Source: Desulfomicrobium sp. (GTDB lineage: Bacteria; Desulfobacterota; Desulfovibrionia; Desulfovibrionales; Desulfomicrobiaceae). From it: DNA of 34,962 nucleotides. The notes beneath the pieces were generated by a model. That model ran no database searches, was not told the origin of the DNA, and saw only the letters and a list, made by a program, of their open reading frames with translations. The stretch is from NCBI GenBank assembly GCA_024709365.1, contig JANJWV010000236.1, positions 1 to 34,962 of the forward strand, given 5' to 3'. How positions within the stretch are numbered: the stretch's first letter is position 1; every line of letters begins with the position of its first letter. Below, piece after piece: positions 11,721 through 20,600 of this stretch. The position numbers and the translations under genes were made by a program.

Positions 11721-13115
11721 ATGTTCGATGCGACGATATATGCGGCGAGGCGCGCGCAAGCGATGCGCTCCGTCGGGAAGGGCTGCATCTTGCTCCCCGG
11801 CAACGACCTGCTGGGCATGAATTACAAGGCCAATGAATACCCCTTCCGCCAGGACGGCTCCTTTTCGTATTTCACCGGCCTGGATACGCCCGGCCTGTGC
11901 CTGTGGCTCGACTGCGAGAGCGGCGAGGAGGTGCTGTGCGGGCCTGAGCCGGACCTCATGCACACCATCTGGAGCGGCCCTGCGCCGTCCCTGGGGGAAT
12001 TGGCGGAAAGGGCCGGGGTCGCCCGGCACGGTAGCGCGGCCGACGTGGAGGAGCTTTGCCGGAAGGCTGTCGGCGATGGCCGCGAGGTGCACCATCTTCC
12101 GCAGTACCAGGGCGATGGCGTGCTGCGGCTGGCGAGATTTCTCGGCAGAGCTCCAGGTGAAATCGAGACGGGATTCTCGCAACGGCTCATCGAGGCCGTG
12201 GTGGAATTGCGCAGCCTGAAGGACGAGGCGGAGGTCGCGGAAATCCGTCGAGCCGTGGCGGTTTCAGCGGACATGTATGCCGAACTCATGGCCTCCTGCC
12301 GTCCAGGCACGTCGGAAATGGAGCTTTACGGACGTCTGCAGGGCCTGATCCTGTCGCGGGGCAGCAGGGAGGCCTTCCCCATGATCCTCTCCCGGCGGGG
12401 AGAGGTCCTGCACAATCACACCCATGACCAGATATTGCGGCAGGGGGACCTGCTGCTTGTGGATTCCGGGGTCTGTTCGCCGCTGGGATACGCCTCGGAC
12501 ATCACGCGCACCCTGCCCGTGGGCGGTGCGTTCACGCCGCGGCAGCGTGACATCTACGAGATTGTACTCCACGCCCAGGCCGTGGGCATCGCCTGCATGG
12601 CCCCCGGCATCCCCTTCCTTGACTGCCATCTGGCGGCGGCCAGGGTCATGGCCGAGGGCCTCTCGGCCCTGGGGCTCATGCGCGGCAACCCGGACGTCGC
12701 CGTGGCCGCCGGAGCCCACGCACTCTTCTGCCCGCACGGCCTGGGCCACATGCTCGGCCTCGACGTGCACGACATGGAGAGCCTGGGCGAGGACAACGTG
12801 GGCTATGACCAGGAGTTCCGCCGCAGCGGCCAGTTCGGCCTGTCCGGCCTGCGCATGGCCCGCAGGCTGCGACCGGGCTTCGTCGTGACCGTGGAGCCGG
12901 GCATCTACTTTATCCCGGATCTGATCCGACTGTGGCGCGAACAGGGCCGGCACGAGGAATTCATCGACTACGACGCCCTGGAACCATACCTGGACTTCGG
13001 CGGTATCCGCATCGAGGACGACGTACTGGTCACGGAAGAAGGAACAGAGGTCCTGAGTTCCGCCATCCCCAAAACTGCCGGAGAACTGGCGGAACGCATG
13101 GGGCGGCCCGCATGA
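11721..13115 (+). CDS. Aminopeptidase P / Xaa-Pro peptidase family protein (M24B)
   Basis: 464-residue creatinase-fold metallopeptidase, expected to remove N-terminal residues ahead of proline. The N-terminal AMP_N-like domain contains NDLLGMNYKANEYPFRQDG (19 residues shown). The catalytic domain has all five dinuclear metal ligands: D248 in VDSG, D260 in SDITRT, H343 in GLGHMLG, E392 in VEPGIY and E432 in RIEDDV. ATG 11721 follows GGAGG at 5 nt; the open frame extends about 110 nt upstream without similarity. No signal peptide, so cytoplasmic. The stop overlaps the next start as ATGA, suggesting co-expression with the PHP-family gene. Confidence 0.93.
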   Translation: MFDATIYAARRAQAMRSVGKGCILLPGNDLLGMNYKANEYPFRQDGSFSYFTGLDTPGLCLWLDCESGEEVLCGPEPDLMHTIWSGPAPSLGELAERAGVARHGSAADVEELCRKAVGDGREVHHLPQYQGDGVLRLARFLGRAPGEIETGFSQRLIEAVVELRSLKDEAEVAEIRRAVAVSADMYAELMASCRPGTSEMELYGRLQGLILSRGSREAFPMILSRRGEVLHNHTHDQILRQGDLLLVDSGVCSPLGYASDITRTLPVGGAFTPRQRDIYEIVLHAQAVGIACMAPGIPFLDCHLAAARVMAEGLSALGLMRGNPDVAVAAGAHALFCPHGLGHMLGLDVHDMESLGEDNVGYDQEFRRSGQFGLSGLRMARRLRPGFVVTVEPGIYFIPDLIRLWREQGRHEEFIDYDALEPYLDFGGIRIEDDVLVTEEGTEVLSSAIPKTAGELAERMGRPA

Positions 13116-13975
13116 GGCGCATCAGCCTCCACGGCGGCCACAGCGGCCAGTTCTGCGACCACGCCAGAGACACGCTGGCGGAAATCGTCGCGGCCTACCA
13201 CGCCGCGGGGTTTGAATGCGTGGGGCTAACGGAGCACATGCCGCCGCTGAGCGATGCGTGGCTCTATCCCGACGAGGTTGAGCTGGGCAGGACGGCGGTG
13301 TGGATGCAGGAGCGTTTCGGGCGATATGTGGCCGAGGCCAGGAGACTGGAGCGGGAGTACGCTGGGCGCATGCGGATTTTGGTGGGCATGGAGAGCGAGT
13401 GGTACCCGGGGTGCGGTGAGTGGGTTGCGGAACTGCGTGAGCGGTTCGCGCTGGATTATGTGGTGGGCTCGGTCCACCACGTGGGTGGTGGATGTTTTGA
13501 CTTTTCGAAAACGGACTATGCGCGTATTGTGCAGTTATCAGGCGGATTGCTACCGTTTTATGCGGACTATTTTGACGCTCAGTATGAGATGATGCAGTCA
13601 CTCAGGCCGGAGGTGGTAGGTCATTTCGACCTTGTCCGGCTTTATGACGCGAACTACGTGGACACGTTGCTGGAACATGAAATTCGGTGTCGGATAGCTC
13701 GCAATCTGGAGTGGGTGCTGGAGTCCGGCGTGATTTTGGATGTCAACGCCAGGGCGATCTTGAAGGGGCAATCCGAACCGTACATGTGTTGGCTTATTTT
13801 GGAGAAAGCCGTGAGACTGGGAGTCCGGTTCGCATACGGGGATGACGCCCATGGAGCGTCGGAGGTGGGTTTCGGATATGAAAAGATCGGGTCGTTACTT
13901 GCGGAAGCAGGCGCGTCGCCCATCAAATCCTGCGAAGTTCTGTTGCGGCCGGTATCTTCCACGCGGCCCACATGA
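13112..13975 (+). CDS. PHP-family histidinol-phosphatase-like protein
   Basis: 287-residue PHP-domain phosphoesterase. Metal-binding segments appear in family order: LHGGHSGQFCDHA (residues 5-17), GLTEHMPPLSD, GMESEWYPG, VVGSVHHVGG, GHFDLVRLYD and YGDDAHGASEVG near the C-terminus. The HxGHSxFCxHA start and the order match HisK-type histidinol-phosphate phosphatases, but with no his genes nearby the substrate stays open. ATG 13112 overlaps the preceding stop. The gene is compositionally split: the first 350 nt are about as GC-rich as the flank, while the 3' half is clearly more AT-rich and marks the edge of the AT-rich region. Its 3' end overlaps the convergent membrane-protein gene by 53 nt. 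Confidence 0.88.
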   Translation: MRRISLHGGHSGQFCDHARDTLAEIVAAYHAAGFECVGLTEHMPPLSDAWLYPDEVELGRTAVWMQERFGRYVAEARRLEREYAGRMRILVGMESEWYPGCGEWVAELRERFALDYVVGSVHHVGGGCFDFSKTDYARIVQLSGGLLPFYADYFDAQYEMMQSLRPEVVGHFDLVRLYDANYVDTLLEHEIRCRIARNLEWVLESGVILDVNARAILKGQSEPYMCWLILEKAVRLGVRFAYGDDAHGASEVGFGYEKIGSLLAEAGASPIKSCEVLLRPVSSTRPT

Positions 13976-14384
13976 GTCGGCTGGAAAAGGCCAGGCCGCT
14001 TCCGACCATGACATAGAGTCCGGTTTTCCAGTGCACGTTCAGAGAAAGCACGTCCAGGGTCCGGCCAAAGACAGACATGATGATGATGAGCGCCCAATTC
14101 CTTAGGGAAAAAAGCCCTCCAAGGCACGCCAGGGGGGGCTTCTTAATGATGTGGGCGATGATTTTTTGTCCGACCCGGTCGAAAATCAACCTGCTTTTTA
14201 CGAATCCCAGTCCCAATCCGGTCACGAGGGGCACAAAAATCAGCCCCCAAGGTTCATGGCGGGAAAACCACACGCCTTTGGCACAAAGAAAAATGCCAAC
14301 CGCGGTCCAGACCGCAGCGGCAGTCAGCAGGCGGGTGCGCGGGTAGACGCGGGGAGTTAGACGATCGAGGAAGGGGGGCAGCAT
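13923..14384 (-). CDS. Small membrane protein of unknown function
   Basis: 153-residue protein with about four membrane segments: LLTAAAVWTAVGIFLCAKG (residues 19-37), WGLIFVPLVTGLGLGFV (46-62), LGGLFSLRNWALIIIMSVF (88-106) and GLYVMVGSGLAFSSRLMW (121-138), with basic residues between them. I do not recognise a family with certainty. GGAG lies 7 nt upstream of ATG 14384. It converges with the PHP gene, overlapping it by 53 nt, and diverges from the pilin operon across a long AT-rich gap. The hydrophobic pattern, ribosome binding site and protein-like sequence argue that it is real. Confidence 0.7.
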   Translation of the reverse strand: MLPPFLDRLTPRVYPRTRLLTAAAVWTAVGIFLCAKGVWFSRHEPWGLIFVPLVTGLGLGFVKSRLIFDRVGQKIIAHIIKKPPLACLGGLFSLRNWALIIIMSVFGRTLDVLSLNVHWKTGLYVMVGSGLAFSSRLMWAAWKIPAATELRRI

Positions 14385-14442
14385 GTGTGGGCTCCAAAGT
14401 TTGAAGCCGGTTAAGAGAGCTTGGATTGAAAGTCAAATAGGT

Positions 14443-14472
14443 CCTCCCCCGTCGACGTTGTGTCGGGGAGGG
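14443..14472. repeat. Inverted repeat CCTCCCCCG / CGGGGAGG
   Basis: CCTCCCC(C)G at 14443-14451 pairs with CGGGGAGG at 14464-14471 around about 12 nt. No T-tract follows on either strand, so it is not a typical intrinsic terminator. It lies 58 bp upstream of the start of the minus-strand membrane-protein gene and may act on that transcript or as a protein-binding site. Confidence 0.4.
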
Positions 14473-14872
14473 AGCTGTTGGCTGTTGGCATGACCATTGA
14501 AGGCTATCGATTTTGGTGAGGAAGAAGTACGCGATAATGGAGTTCATGACGATGCGCCAAATATTGTCCGTAATTCATATAACTGTCGCTACTTCTTTGA
14601 CAGCAGCGCGGCAGGAGGGTAAGAGAAAAAAATAAGTCTCCCAATCTGGACGGTTCGGCTATTGTTTCAGACTGCGGAATCCGCTCCAAGAGCAGATGAA
14701 AACGGCGCTTGGGTATCGTCTTTGCAGAGTATGGCAAAATGAGATTTCCGGAGAACAAGCCTCGCGGGTCGTTTTTGGGGAGAATAAAAAATCAATGATG
14801 CCGAAATAATATGAAAGTCCATGAATTGTTTGTGCTGTGTGTAATTTTTGTTGCGCAAAAATTTGCCTCACT

Positions 14873-14901
14873 GTGACAAATTTTGCCTCGCTATGTATGC
14901 A
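14873..14901 (+). promoter_or_regulatory. Weak putative promoter of pilus operon A
   Basis: GTGACA (14873-14878) and TATGCA (14896-14901) are 17 bp apart and about 80 nt before the first pilin start. The match is modest. The region also contains the repeated TTTGCCTC element, which could be an activator site. Low confidence. Confidence 0.25.
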
Positions 14902-14950
14902 AAATGATGGTTTCCCTCAGGTGCAACGTATCTGATAAGTTCAAATTTAA

Positions 14951-14969
14951 TGACCGCCCGGAGCGGTCA
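14951..14969 (+). repeat. Perfect 7-bp hairpin in the operon A leader
   Basis: TGACCGC (14951-14957) pairs exactly with GCGGTCA (14963-14969) around CCGGA. The AAGGTG ribosome binding site of the first pilin starts at the last base of the stem, so in the mRNA the fold could limit ribosome access or stabilise the 5' end. It is unusually GC-rich for this AT-rich stretch. Confidence 0.5.
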
Positions 14970-14980
14970 AGGTGTTGAAA

Positions 14981-15466
14981 ATGAATTACCTTGTTTGTCC
15001 GAGTCCACGGAGCAACGTCGTGTTGAACCGGCTTTGCTGCAGGGAGCGCGGGGTAACCTTGGTCGAATTGCTGGTAGTGCTTGGTATTATCGGCATCCTC
15101 GGGGGGCTGAGCGGTATATTTTTGTTCAAATACCTACCTGAGTACCATCTGCGATCTGCTGCCAGCACTCTTTCACAGGATTTGCGTCAGACTCAAGTTA
15201 ATGCGATAAAGCGGCTTCAAACTTGGTCTGTATCCATGGACAGCGCGACGAATGCATATAGTATCATCGATGCTTCTGGAAATGCCTCCAAAACTGTCAA
15301 TCTCTCCTCATATGGGGGAGAGGTCCGTTTTGCGGCCGTTGGGGGGAGTCCTATCCAATTTGATGCGGAGGGTTTCACGACTGCAGGGAATGCGACAATA
15401 AGAAACAGTCGTGGATCTCAGATTACCATTCTGATTTTGAGGACAGGAGCTGTTCGTGTTCAATAG
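14981..15466 (+). CDS. FimT/GspH-like type IV minor pilin (operon A)
   Basis: 161-residue prepilin. The type III signal ends in RERG with cleavage predicted after G24, leaving VTLVELLVVLGIIGILGG with E29 at mature position +5, as needed for pilus assembly. The globular part, with a late beta-rich segment, resembles the GspH/FimT family of minor pilins. ATG 14981 is chosen because AAGGTG lies 6 nt upstream; GTG 14972 and TTG 14975 are possible but less well placed. First gene of a six-gene AT-rich operon whose members overlap or abut. The FimT assignment comes from size, position and the typical fimT-pilW-pilV-pilX-pilY1 order. Confidence 0.87.
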   Translation: MNYLVCPSPRSNVVLNRLCCRERGVTLVELLVVLGIIGILGGLSGIFLFKYLPEYHLRSAASTLSQDLRQTQVNAIKRLQTWSVSMDSATNAYSIIDASGNASKTVNLSSYGGEVRFAAVGGSPIQFDAEGFTTAGNATIRNSRGSQITILILRTGAVRVQ

Positions 15467-16316
15467 CACAACATGTCGGGAATCTGCCCGCTATTCTGGA
15501 TTTTCGCTGGTGGAACTGCTGGTCGTCATTGTTATGGCCGGTGTTTTGGCGACGGCCGGGTATAGTCTATTCCGAGAGCAGTCACGGGTTAATCAGTCTC
15601 AGCGAAATCTTCTTGAAATGCAGGGTAACGGTCGAGCGGCTTTGAATTTTCTGACCCAAAGCCTTTCGCATGCTGGATTTGGCTGCAGCGAGACAAATGC
15701 GTCGTTTATTCTTTTTTCAAATAACGCTTCTTCGCAGGGTCCTGATGTTGTTACTGTGCTGTATGGTTCAGACCACGTTGCAACAACAACAAATAACAGT
15801 ACTGATTCGAATATTGTCCCCATATCGCTTGTTTCTGGAAAGACCGTTAATGTTTCGAATGAGGTAAGTTTTTATCCGTCAATTCGGCCAAATAAGGCGT
15901 ACCGTGTAACGACTTCTGGAACAAGCATTACCCTTAATTCGGAAGTCGAATATGTTCCAGGCGGTGCAAAAGTGTTCAGAGTGTTTCCCGTGGAGTATCG
16001 ACAGGCTGGGAATGTGTTGCAGCGCACTGATTCCGTGGGGCCAGCCATTGTTGCCTATGAGGTGGTTAATTTTCAAATGGCATACTCGACGGTCAATCCA
16101 CCTGTGTGGCGCGAAGATTCTGGGGCCATCAATAACCCCAGGGCGGTATGGCTTTATCTCATTTTAAGGACGCGTGAGCCTGTTGCGGGCGTGAGGCATG
16201 GCCAGCAATTTGTATTGCCATGGAATAATGCAACTAGTTTTGCGGTCGCAAATGCCGAGGATGGATTGTATTATCAGGAATTTCAAGCACAAGTGTGGAT
16301 ACGCAATGCGAACTAA
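15456..16316 (+). CDS. PilW-like type IV minor pilin (operon A)
   Basis: 286-residue prepilin with processing site after G15 and the hydrophobic helix FSLVELLVVIVMAGVLATAG (E20 is +5). The size and the segment after the helix (QSRVNQSQRNLLEMQGNGRA, a conserved feature of PilW proteins) support a PilW-type minor pilin, part of the tip-priming complex. The start is GTG 15456, 6 nt after AGGAGC, overlapping the upstream gene by 11 nt. The C-terminal domain contains WREDSGAINNPRAVWLYLIL, also typical of the family. Codon use is AT-rich like the rest of operon A. Confidence 0.88.
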   Translation: MFNSTTCRESARYSGFSLVELLVVIVMAGVLATAGYSLFREQSRVNQSQRNLLEMQGNGRAALNFLTQSLSHAGFGCSETNASFILFSNNASSQGPDVVTVLYGSDHVATTTNNSTDSNIVPISLVSGKTVNVSNEVSFYPSIRPNKAYRVTTSGTSITLNSEVEYVPGGAKVFRVFPVEYRQAGNVLQRTDSVGPAIVAYEVVNFQMAYSTVNPPVWREDSGAINNPRAVWLYLILRTREPVAGVRHGQQFVLPWNNATSFAVANAEDGLYYQEFQAQVWIRNAN

Positions 16317-16692
16317 AGATAAACCGCAGAACGGGTTTACAATCGTTGAGTTGCTGGTTTCTGCGATGATAATCTCCATTGGCATTTTGGCATGGGCCAA
16401 AGCGCAGACGGGGGGTATCAAGGGGAGCGCTACGAGTAACGGAATTACGACAGCCTCGGAGTTGGCCATGTCGCGAACTGAAGAGTTGGCTCTCGAATGT
16501 CAGAGATCTGCTCTTCCAGGTTCAGGAAATGACGCAGTGACCGCGCGTGGCTTCCTGTTCACCCGTAGTTGGACCGTGACGCAGCATGTTGCCATGCCGG
16601 GGGTGCAGGTCAGGAGGATAGAGGTTACCGTTAATTGGAACCAGTACGGGCCGAGGGAAGTTCGGTATCAACGTGTTACAAGCGGTGGTTGA
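16306..16692 (+). CDS. PilV-like type IV minor pilin (operon A)
   Basis: 128-residue prepilin. Cleavage is expected after G10, giving FTIVELLVSAMIISIGILAW with E15 at +5; the mature part is short, as in PilV. ATG 16306 overlaps the preceding stop and has no strong ribosome binding site, so coupling is likely. The longer upstream frame is rejected because it would bury the prepilin peptidase site behind about 45 residues that lie inside pilW. Followed after 2 nt by the PilX-like gene. Confidence 0.82.
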   Translation: MRTKDKPQNGFTIVELLVSAMIISIGILAWAKAQTGGIKGSATSNGITTASELAMSRTEELALECQRSALPGSGNDAVTARGFLFTRSWTVTQHVAMPGVQVRRIEVTVNWNQYGPREVRYQRVTSGG

Positions 16693-16694
16693 TT

Positions 16695-17222
16695 ATGGCG
16701 AAACAAGAAGGAAGTACGCTAGTTATCGTAATTCTGGTAATGGCGCTATTGGCGGCCGCTATCATAGGATTGATGAGAGATGTTGAGATTGATCTCTTTG
16801 TAGGGCGCAATACTCGCGTTGTGAAGCAGTCTTTTTTATGGGGTGATAGCGGTTTGGAAATTACTGAAGAGTTGCTCGGGAATTCAGCGCGAAAGCGTGG
16901 TTCTGCAGACAACTCTACGAATATTCCGAATACTCAATATCGCCTTGAGTTGGTCAATCCCCCACTCTATGTTCCGAATGCAACATCAGTTAATGTTCTG
17001 GATCAAGGAAATGTCGTTTCGAATGTCGATGTAAACTACCTGGGTCGCTTTGTCTCTGATGGAAATTCTATTAAATTTGAAAGCGCTTCAGAGGGTGTCG
17101 GTTTCGGAGCGGGTTCGGGTTCTGTTGTCGGTTTGGTGTATAGTTTCGACTCTGTAGGTTTTTCAGACAATAATCAGGCAATAAAACGTGCAGCAGAGAT
17201 TTTCACATATGTTGTGAACTAG
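16695..17222 (+). CDS. PilX-like minor pilin component (operon A)
   Basis: 175-residue protein with a short leader MAKQEG followed by the helix STLVIVILVMALLAAAIIGL. Glutamate is absent at position +5 (isoleucine there), as is common in the PilX/GspK group, whose tip position may not need it. The segment NTRVVKQSFLWGDSGLEIT corresponds to the conserved region after the helix in PilX proteins (compare FFLADSGANAG in operon B). ATG 16695 lies 2 nt after the preceding stop. In known systems PilX works with PilY1 in aggregation and tip-complex assembly; this is inferred from position and family. Confidence 0.82.
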   Translation: MAKQEGSTLVIVILVMALLAAAIIGLMRDVEIDLFVGRNTRVVKQSFLWGDSGLEITEELLGNSARKRGSADNSTNIPNTQYRLELVNPPLYVPNATSVNVLDQGNVVSNVDVNYLGRFVSDGNSIKFESASEGVGFGAGSGSVVGLVYSFDSVGFSDNNQAIKRAAEIFTYVVN

Positions 17223-17234
17223 AGAGGGTGTTGT

Positions 17235-17573
17235 ATGCGCAAAAAAATGATTGCGATCATAATTTTTGTTTTTTTCTGTGGCTTGGCCCATGCTGAAGGG
17301 CAAGCGTTGGACAACGCGACGGACGAAATTTCTGCAACGGATAGTATATGTCCTGGAAATTGGGTGCTTTCAAATCTCGCGGGGTGGTCGGTGCGTAATG
17401 AAGACGGCGTGATTTTACCCTTGTCTGTGGATACGGCCGTTTTCGGGTGCGACGGTAAATTGATTGCTCTTAATGCCGATTTGTCGGGTATGAAGGTCGG
17501 CGTAGAATGCGCCCCTTCCGGCGTAGAGAAAGGACTTCCAAATGTATTGACTGTAAATATATGGTGCCGCTGA
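17235..17573 (+). CDS. Small secreted four-cysteine protein of pilus operon A
   Basis: 112-residue protein with a clear Sec signal peptide (MRKKMIAIIIFVFFCGLAHA, cleavage near residue 20). The mature domain of about 92 residues has four cysteines (in SICPGNW, VFGCDG, VECAPS and at the C-terminal IWCR), which could form two disulfides in the periplasm. I do not recognise it. It sits between the PilX- and PilY1-like genes, 12 nt after the former, with GAGAGGG ahead of ATG 17235; operon B has no counterpart. A periplasmic chaperone or tip accessory for the adjacent PilY1 is a guess. Confidence 0.8.
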   Translation: MRKKMIAIIIFVFFCGLAHAEGQALDNATDEISATDSICPGNWVLSNLAGWSVRNEDGVILPLSVDTAVFGCDGKLIALNADLSGMKVGVECAPSGVEKGLPNVLTVNIWCR

Positions 17574-17601
17574 CATCTCTCTCGCCTCGAAGGAGGAGAT
17601 T

Positions 17602-20600
17602 ATGAAACGTTTTGTCGTGATCGCGCTATCAGTAATTGTATTCTTCTTTGGTGCCAGTTCGGCTTGGAGCAAACAGGCCGCTCAGGTAGAGGCATTTAAT
17701 TGTAATAACTATGCTCTTGAGCCCCCTTCATTGGCTGATGCGGTGGCGCCCTCAACCACCCTGATAGTCGATTCTTCCGGTAGTATGAACGAGCACGCCT
17801 ATCAGGAGACAGAAATTCGGTGGCGGTATACCTCGGAAAATTCAGATCGTCGAGGGTATACTGGATTCAATCCGCAAAATGAATATTATGGTTACTTCGA
17901 CCCGTATCTATATTATTCTTATAATAGCACGGGGAGTAGGTTCTATCCGGATTCGTCAGGAGAGTGGAGTGGAAACTTTATGAATTGGGTTTCCATGCAT
18001 AGAACTGATGTCGTTCGGAAGGTTTTGACGGGTGGCCCGTATGATAATGCAACAAGTACTTATACTGTCTCAAGAACTGATGCAAGTGATCAGCGTGGCA
18101 AGTATCATGTATACGATGCGTCTGCTGCTGTTGTCGATCTGAATAATGCAACAAAGTATGTTGTGCCTTCTGAATATAGAAAGAAGGTTGGTTTTGTTCA
18201 GGTTGATAATAGCGATAATATGTATATATATTTTGCTAGTAGTGTTGATGCTGCTGTCGATCCGGCGCGATGGAATATGGGTACGACACAGCAAGGTGTG
18301 TGTGTTCTTCGTGTTGTCTCGGAAAAGCAATACGGTGTTTTGGATAAATTTGGGTATAGGATGAGGCTTGCGCTGTTCAGGTATGATAATGATGGTACGT
18401 TGCATAATGGCGGCAAAGTTCTTAACTATATGACATCTGATCCATCAGAAATCAATAATATTGTTAACAACATTAATTTGTTGAATGTTAATAGCTGGAC
18501 TCCTCTTGCGGAGACATTTCATACAGTTACTGGCTATGTGCAACAGGTGTCTGCGAAAAATAACGAAGTCGGCCCTAGATATGAGGATACGTCCTATGTC
18601 GCCAACAAGGGCAAGGTCACTGATCCCTTCTATTTTAGTGGGAACGGGACAATTTATTGCACTCAGCAGAATGTTATTCTCATAACAGATGGCGAGTCGA
18701 CCAAGGATACTGCCGTCCCTGATAAATTTAAGACTGCTGAATCTGATGTGGCTGGCAACGACGCCTACTATGGTTCCCAATCTGACGATGCGAGCGGTTA
18801 TCTCGATAATATCGCCTATTGGGCGCACACCAATGATCTGCGTGCGGATCTGCCCGGAAATCAGACGATAAACTTGTACACAGTTTTTGCTTTCGGTTCC
18901 GGCAGTCAACTGCTCAAAGATGCCGCTAAATGGGGTGGGTTCGTCGACAAAAATGATGACGGCCTTCCTGATCCGGATGAATACGACGCAAATATAGATG
19001 GGGTGCCTGACAATTATTTCGAGGCGGCTTCAGGAAGCGCTCTTGAGAATGCTTTGGTTGTTGCGTTCAGCAGTATTCTCAATCGAGTTTCGTCAGGTTC
19101 CGCTGCCTCGGTCGTGAATACTTCGAGGGAAGGAGTGGGCTTTTTATTGCAGGCCGTGTACTGGCCTGAGCTTCGTGATATCAATGGGAAAACAACATCC
19201 TGGTCCGGCGATGTCTATGCGTATTGGTTGGATGAAGAAGGTCGCCTGTATGAAGACGACGGGACGACGCCAAACTTTTTTGATGCCTCGGACAGTAAGG
19301 TGACCGTCTGGTATGATACCAGTACCGTGCCGAATAGGGCGAGGGCGTGTTCGGGGGGTACGGTCGTCAACGGGGCTTGTGTCAACGGTACGGTCAAGGA
19401 AATTAATTCCGTCAAGCATCTCTGGGCTGTTTCCAGATGGTTGAATAAAACGAGCCTCGACGCGGCCACTCAGCGAACGAGTTACGCCTCATCGTCGGGC
19501 GACGACGCAGGGCGTCGGTATATTATGACGTGGAATGACAATGGCGATGGCGCGGTGAACGGGGGTGAATATGTTCCATTCACGTCATCCGATTTTACTT
19601 CAGGGGTTGTAAACGGAACTGTTGTCGACTGGATTCGGGGCGTAGATTCCGCGCAGTTGCGGTCAAGGCAGATTCTTAGCGATACGAATTCTGATGGGAC
19701 GGCGGATACGACAGTAACTTGGCGACTCGGGGATGTTATCAATTCTTCACCGACAGTAGTGGCGCAACCTTCAGAGAATTTTGACCTCATATGGGGCGAC
19801 GCCAGTTATAAAGATTTTTATTTGAAATATTTCAACCGGCGAACAATGATTTATTTCGGCGGCAATGATGGCATGCTCCACGCGATTAACGGTGGATTTT
19901 ATAACGAGGATGACAAAGGATATTGCCGTAGTCTCAACGAAAATGGCTCATGTGGCAACTCGGGCGGTTTCGAAATTGGTACAGAAATGTGGGCGTATGT
20001 ACCCTTCAATGCGCATCCGAACCTTTCGTGTCTCGCCAGCCCGCAATACCGGCATCAGTATTATGTCGATTTGAAGCCGCGTGTTTTTGAGGTGCAAATC
20101 TTCGACCCTGATACTGACCATCCGAATGGCTGGGGAACGATCCTGGTGACCGGGTTCAATTTCGGTGGCGATGGTCAGCAGGATTTGATGCGGGATTCAC
20201 GTTATTTCGGGTCGTCGTTCTCTGTATTTGATATCACCAACCCCGAGAAGGCGCCTGGATTTTTGGGTGAATTCACCTATGATGGCCAGTACACATTTGG
20301 CTATGCTTTGAATCAGCCAACTGTAGTTGCGGTGAAGGACGGGACCGGTAAGAAACATTGGTATATGCTCATGGGTACCGGTCCGACATCTTCGGCGGGA
20401 TCCAGCACGCAGAAGGCGCAGGTTGTTGTTGTCCCATTGGGAGAGTTGGTTGATAAGAGCACCAATACGGCTAAGTCGTCCTTCCCGCTCCGTCTGGGCG
20501 CCAGCCTCGCCAAGCCGAGCATGACGAAAATCGGCGCTCTGCCCCTTGCGCTGTCCACAAGCGCCATGGGGACGGGGTTTTCCGCTGTTGACTACGATTT

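Larger units (their letters stand above)
14385..14980. other. AT-rich 596-bp intergenic region before pilus operon A
   Basis: No convincing gene on either strand: two short minus-strand frames (14504-14758, 14659-14871) lack ribosome binding sites and family-like sequence. The region holds an imperfect GC-rich inverted repeat (14443-14472), a near-sigma54 sequence TTGGCA-N6-TTGA (from 14485) lacking the essential GC, a direct repeat of ATTTGCCTC / TTTTGCCTC (14861-14890) with possible promoter elements, and a perfect hairpin immediately before the first pilin gene. It probably carries the operon A control region, and possibly eroded remnants of an insertion. Confidence 0.6.

Noticed and set aside
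14485-14501. Sigma54-like promoter TTGGCA-N6-TTGA
   Set aside because: The essential GC of the -12 element is replaced by GA and it is almost 500 nt from the pilin start.
14504-14871. Two short minus-strand frames in the AT-rich intergenic region
   Set aside because: No ribosome binding site, no domain or signal, and overlapping each other in different frames.
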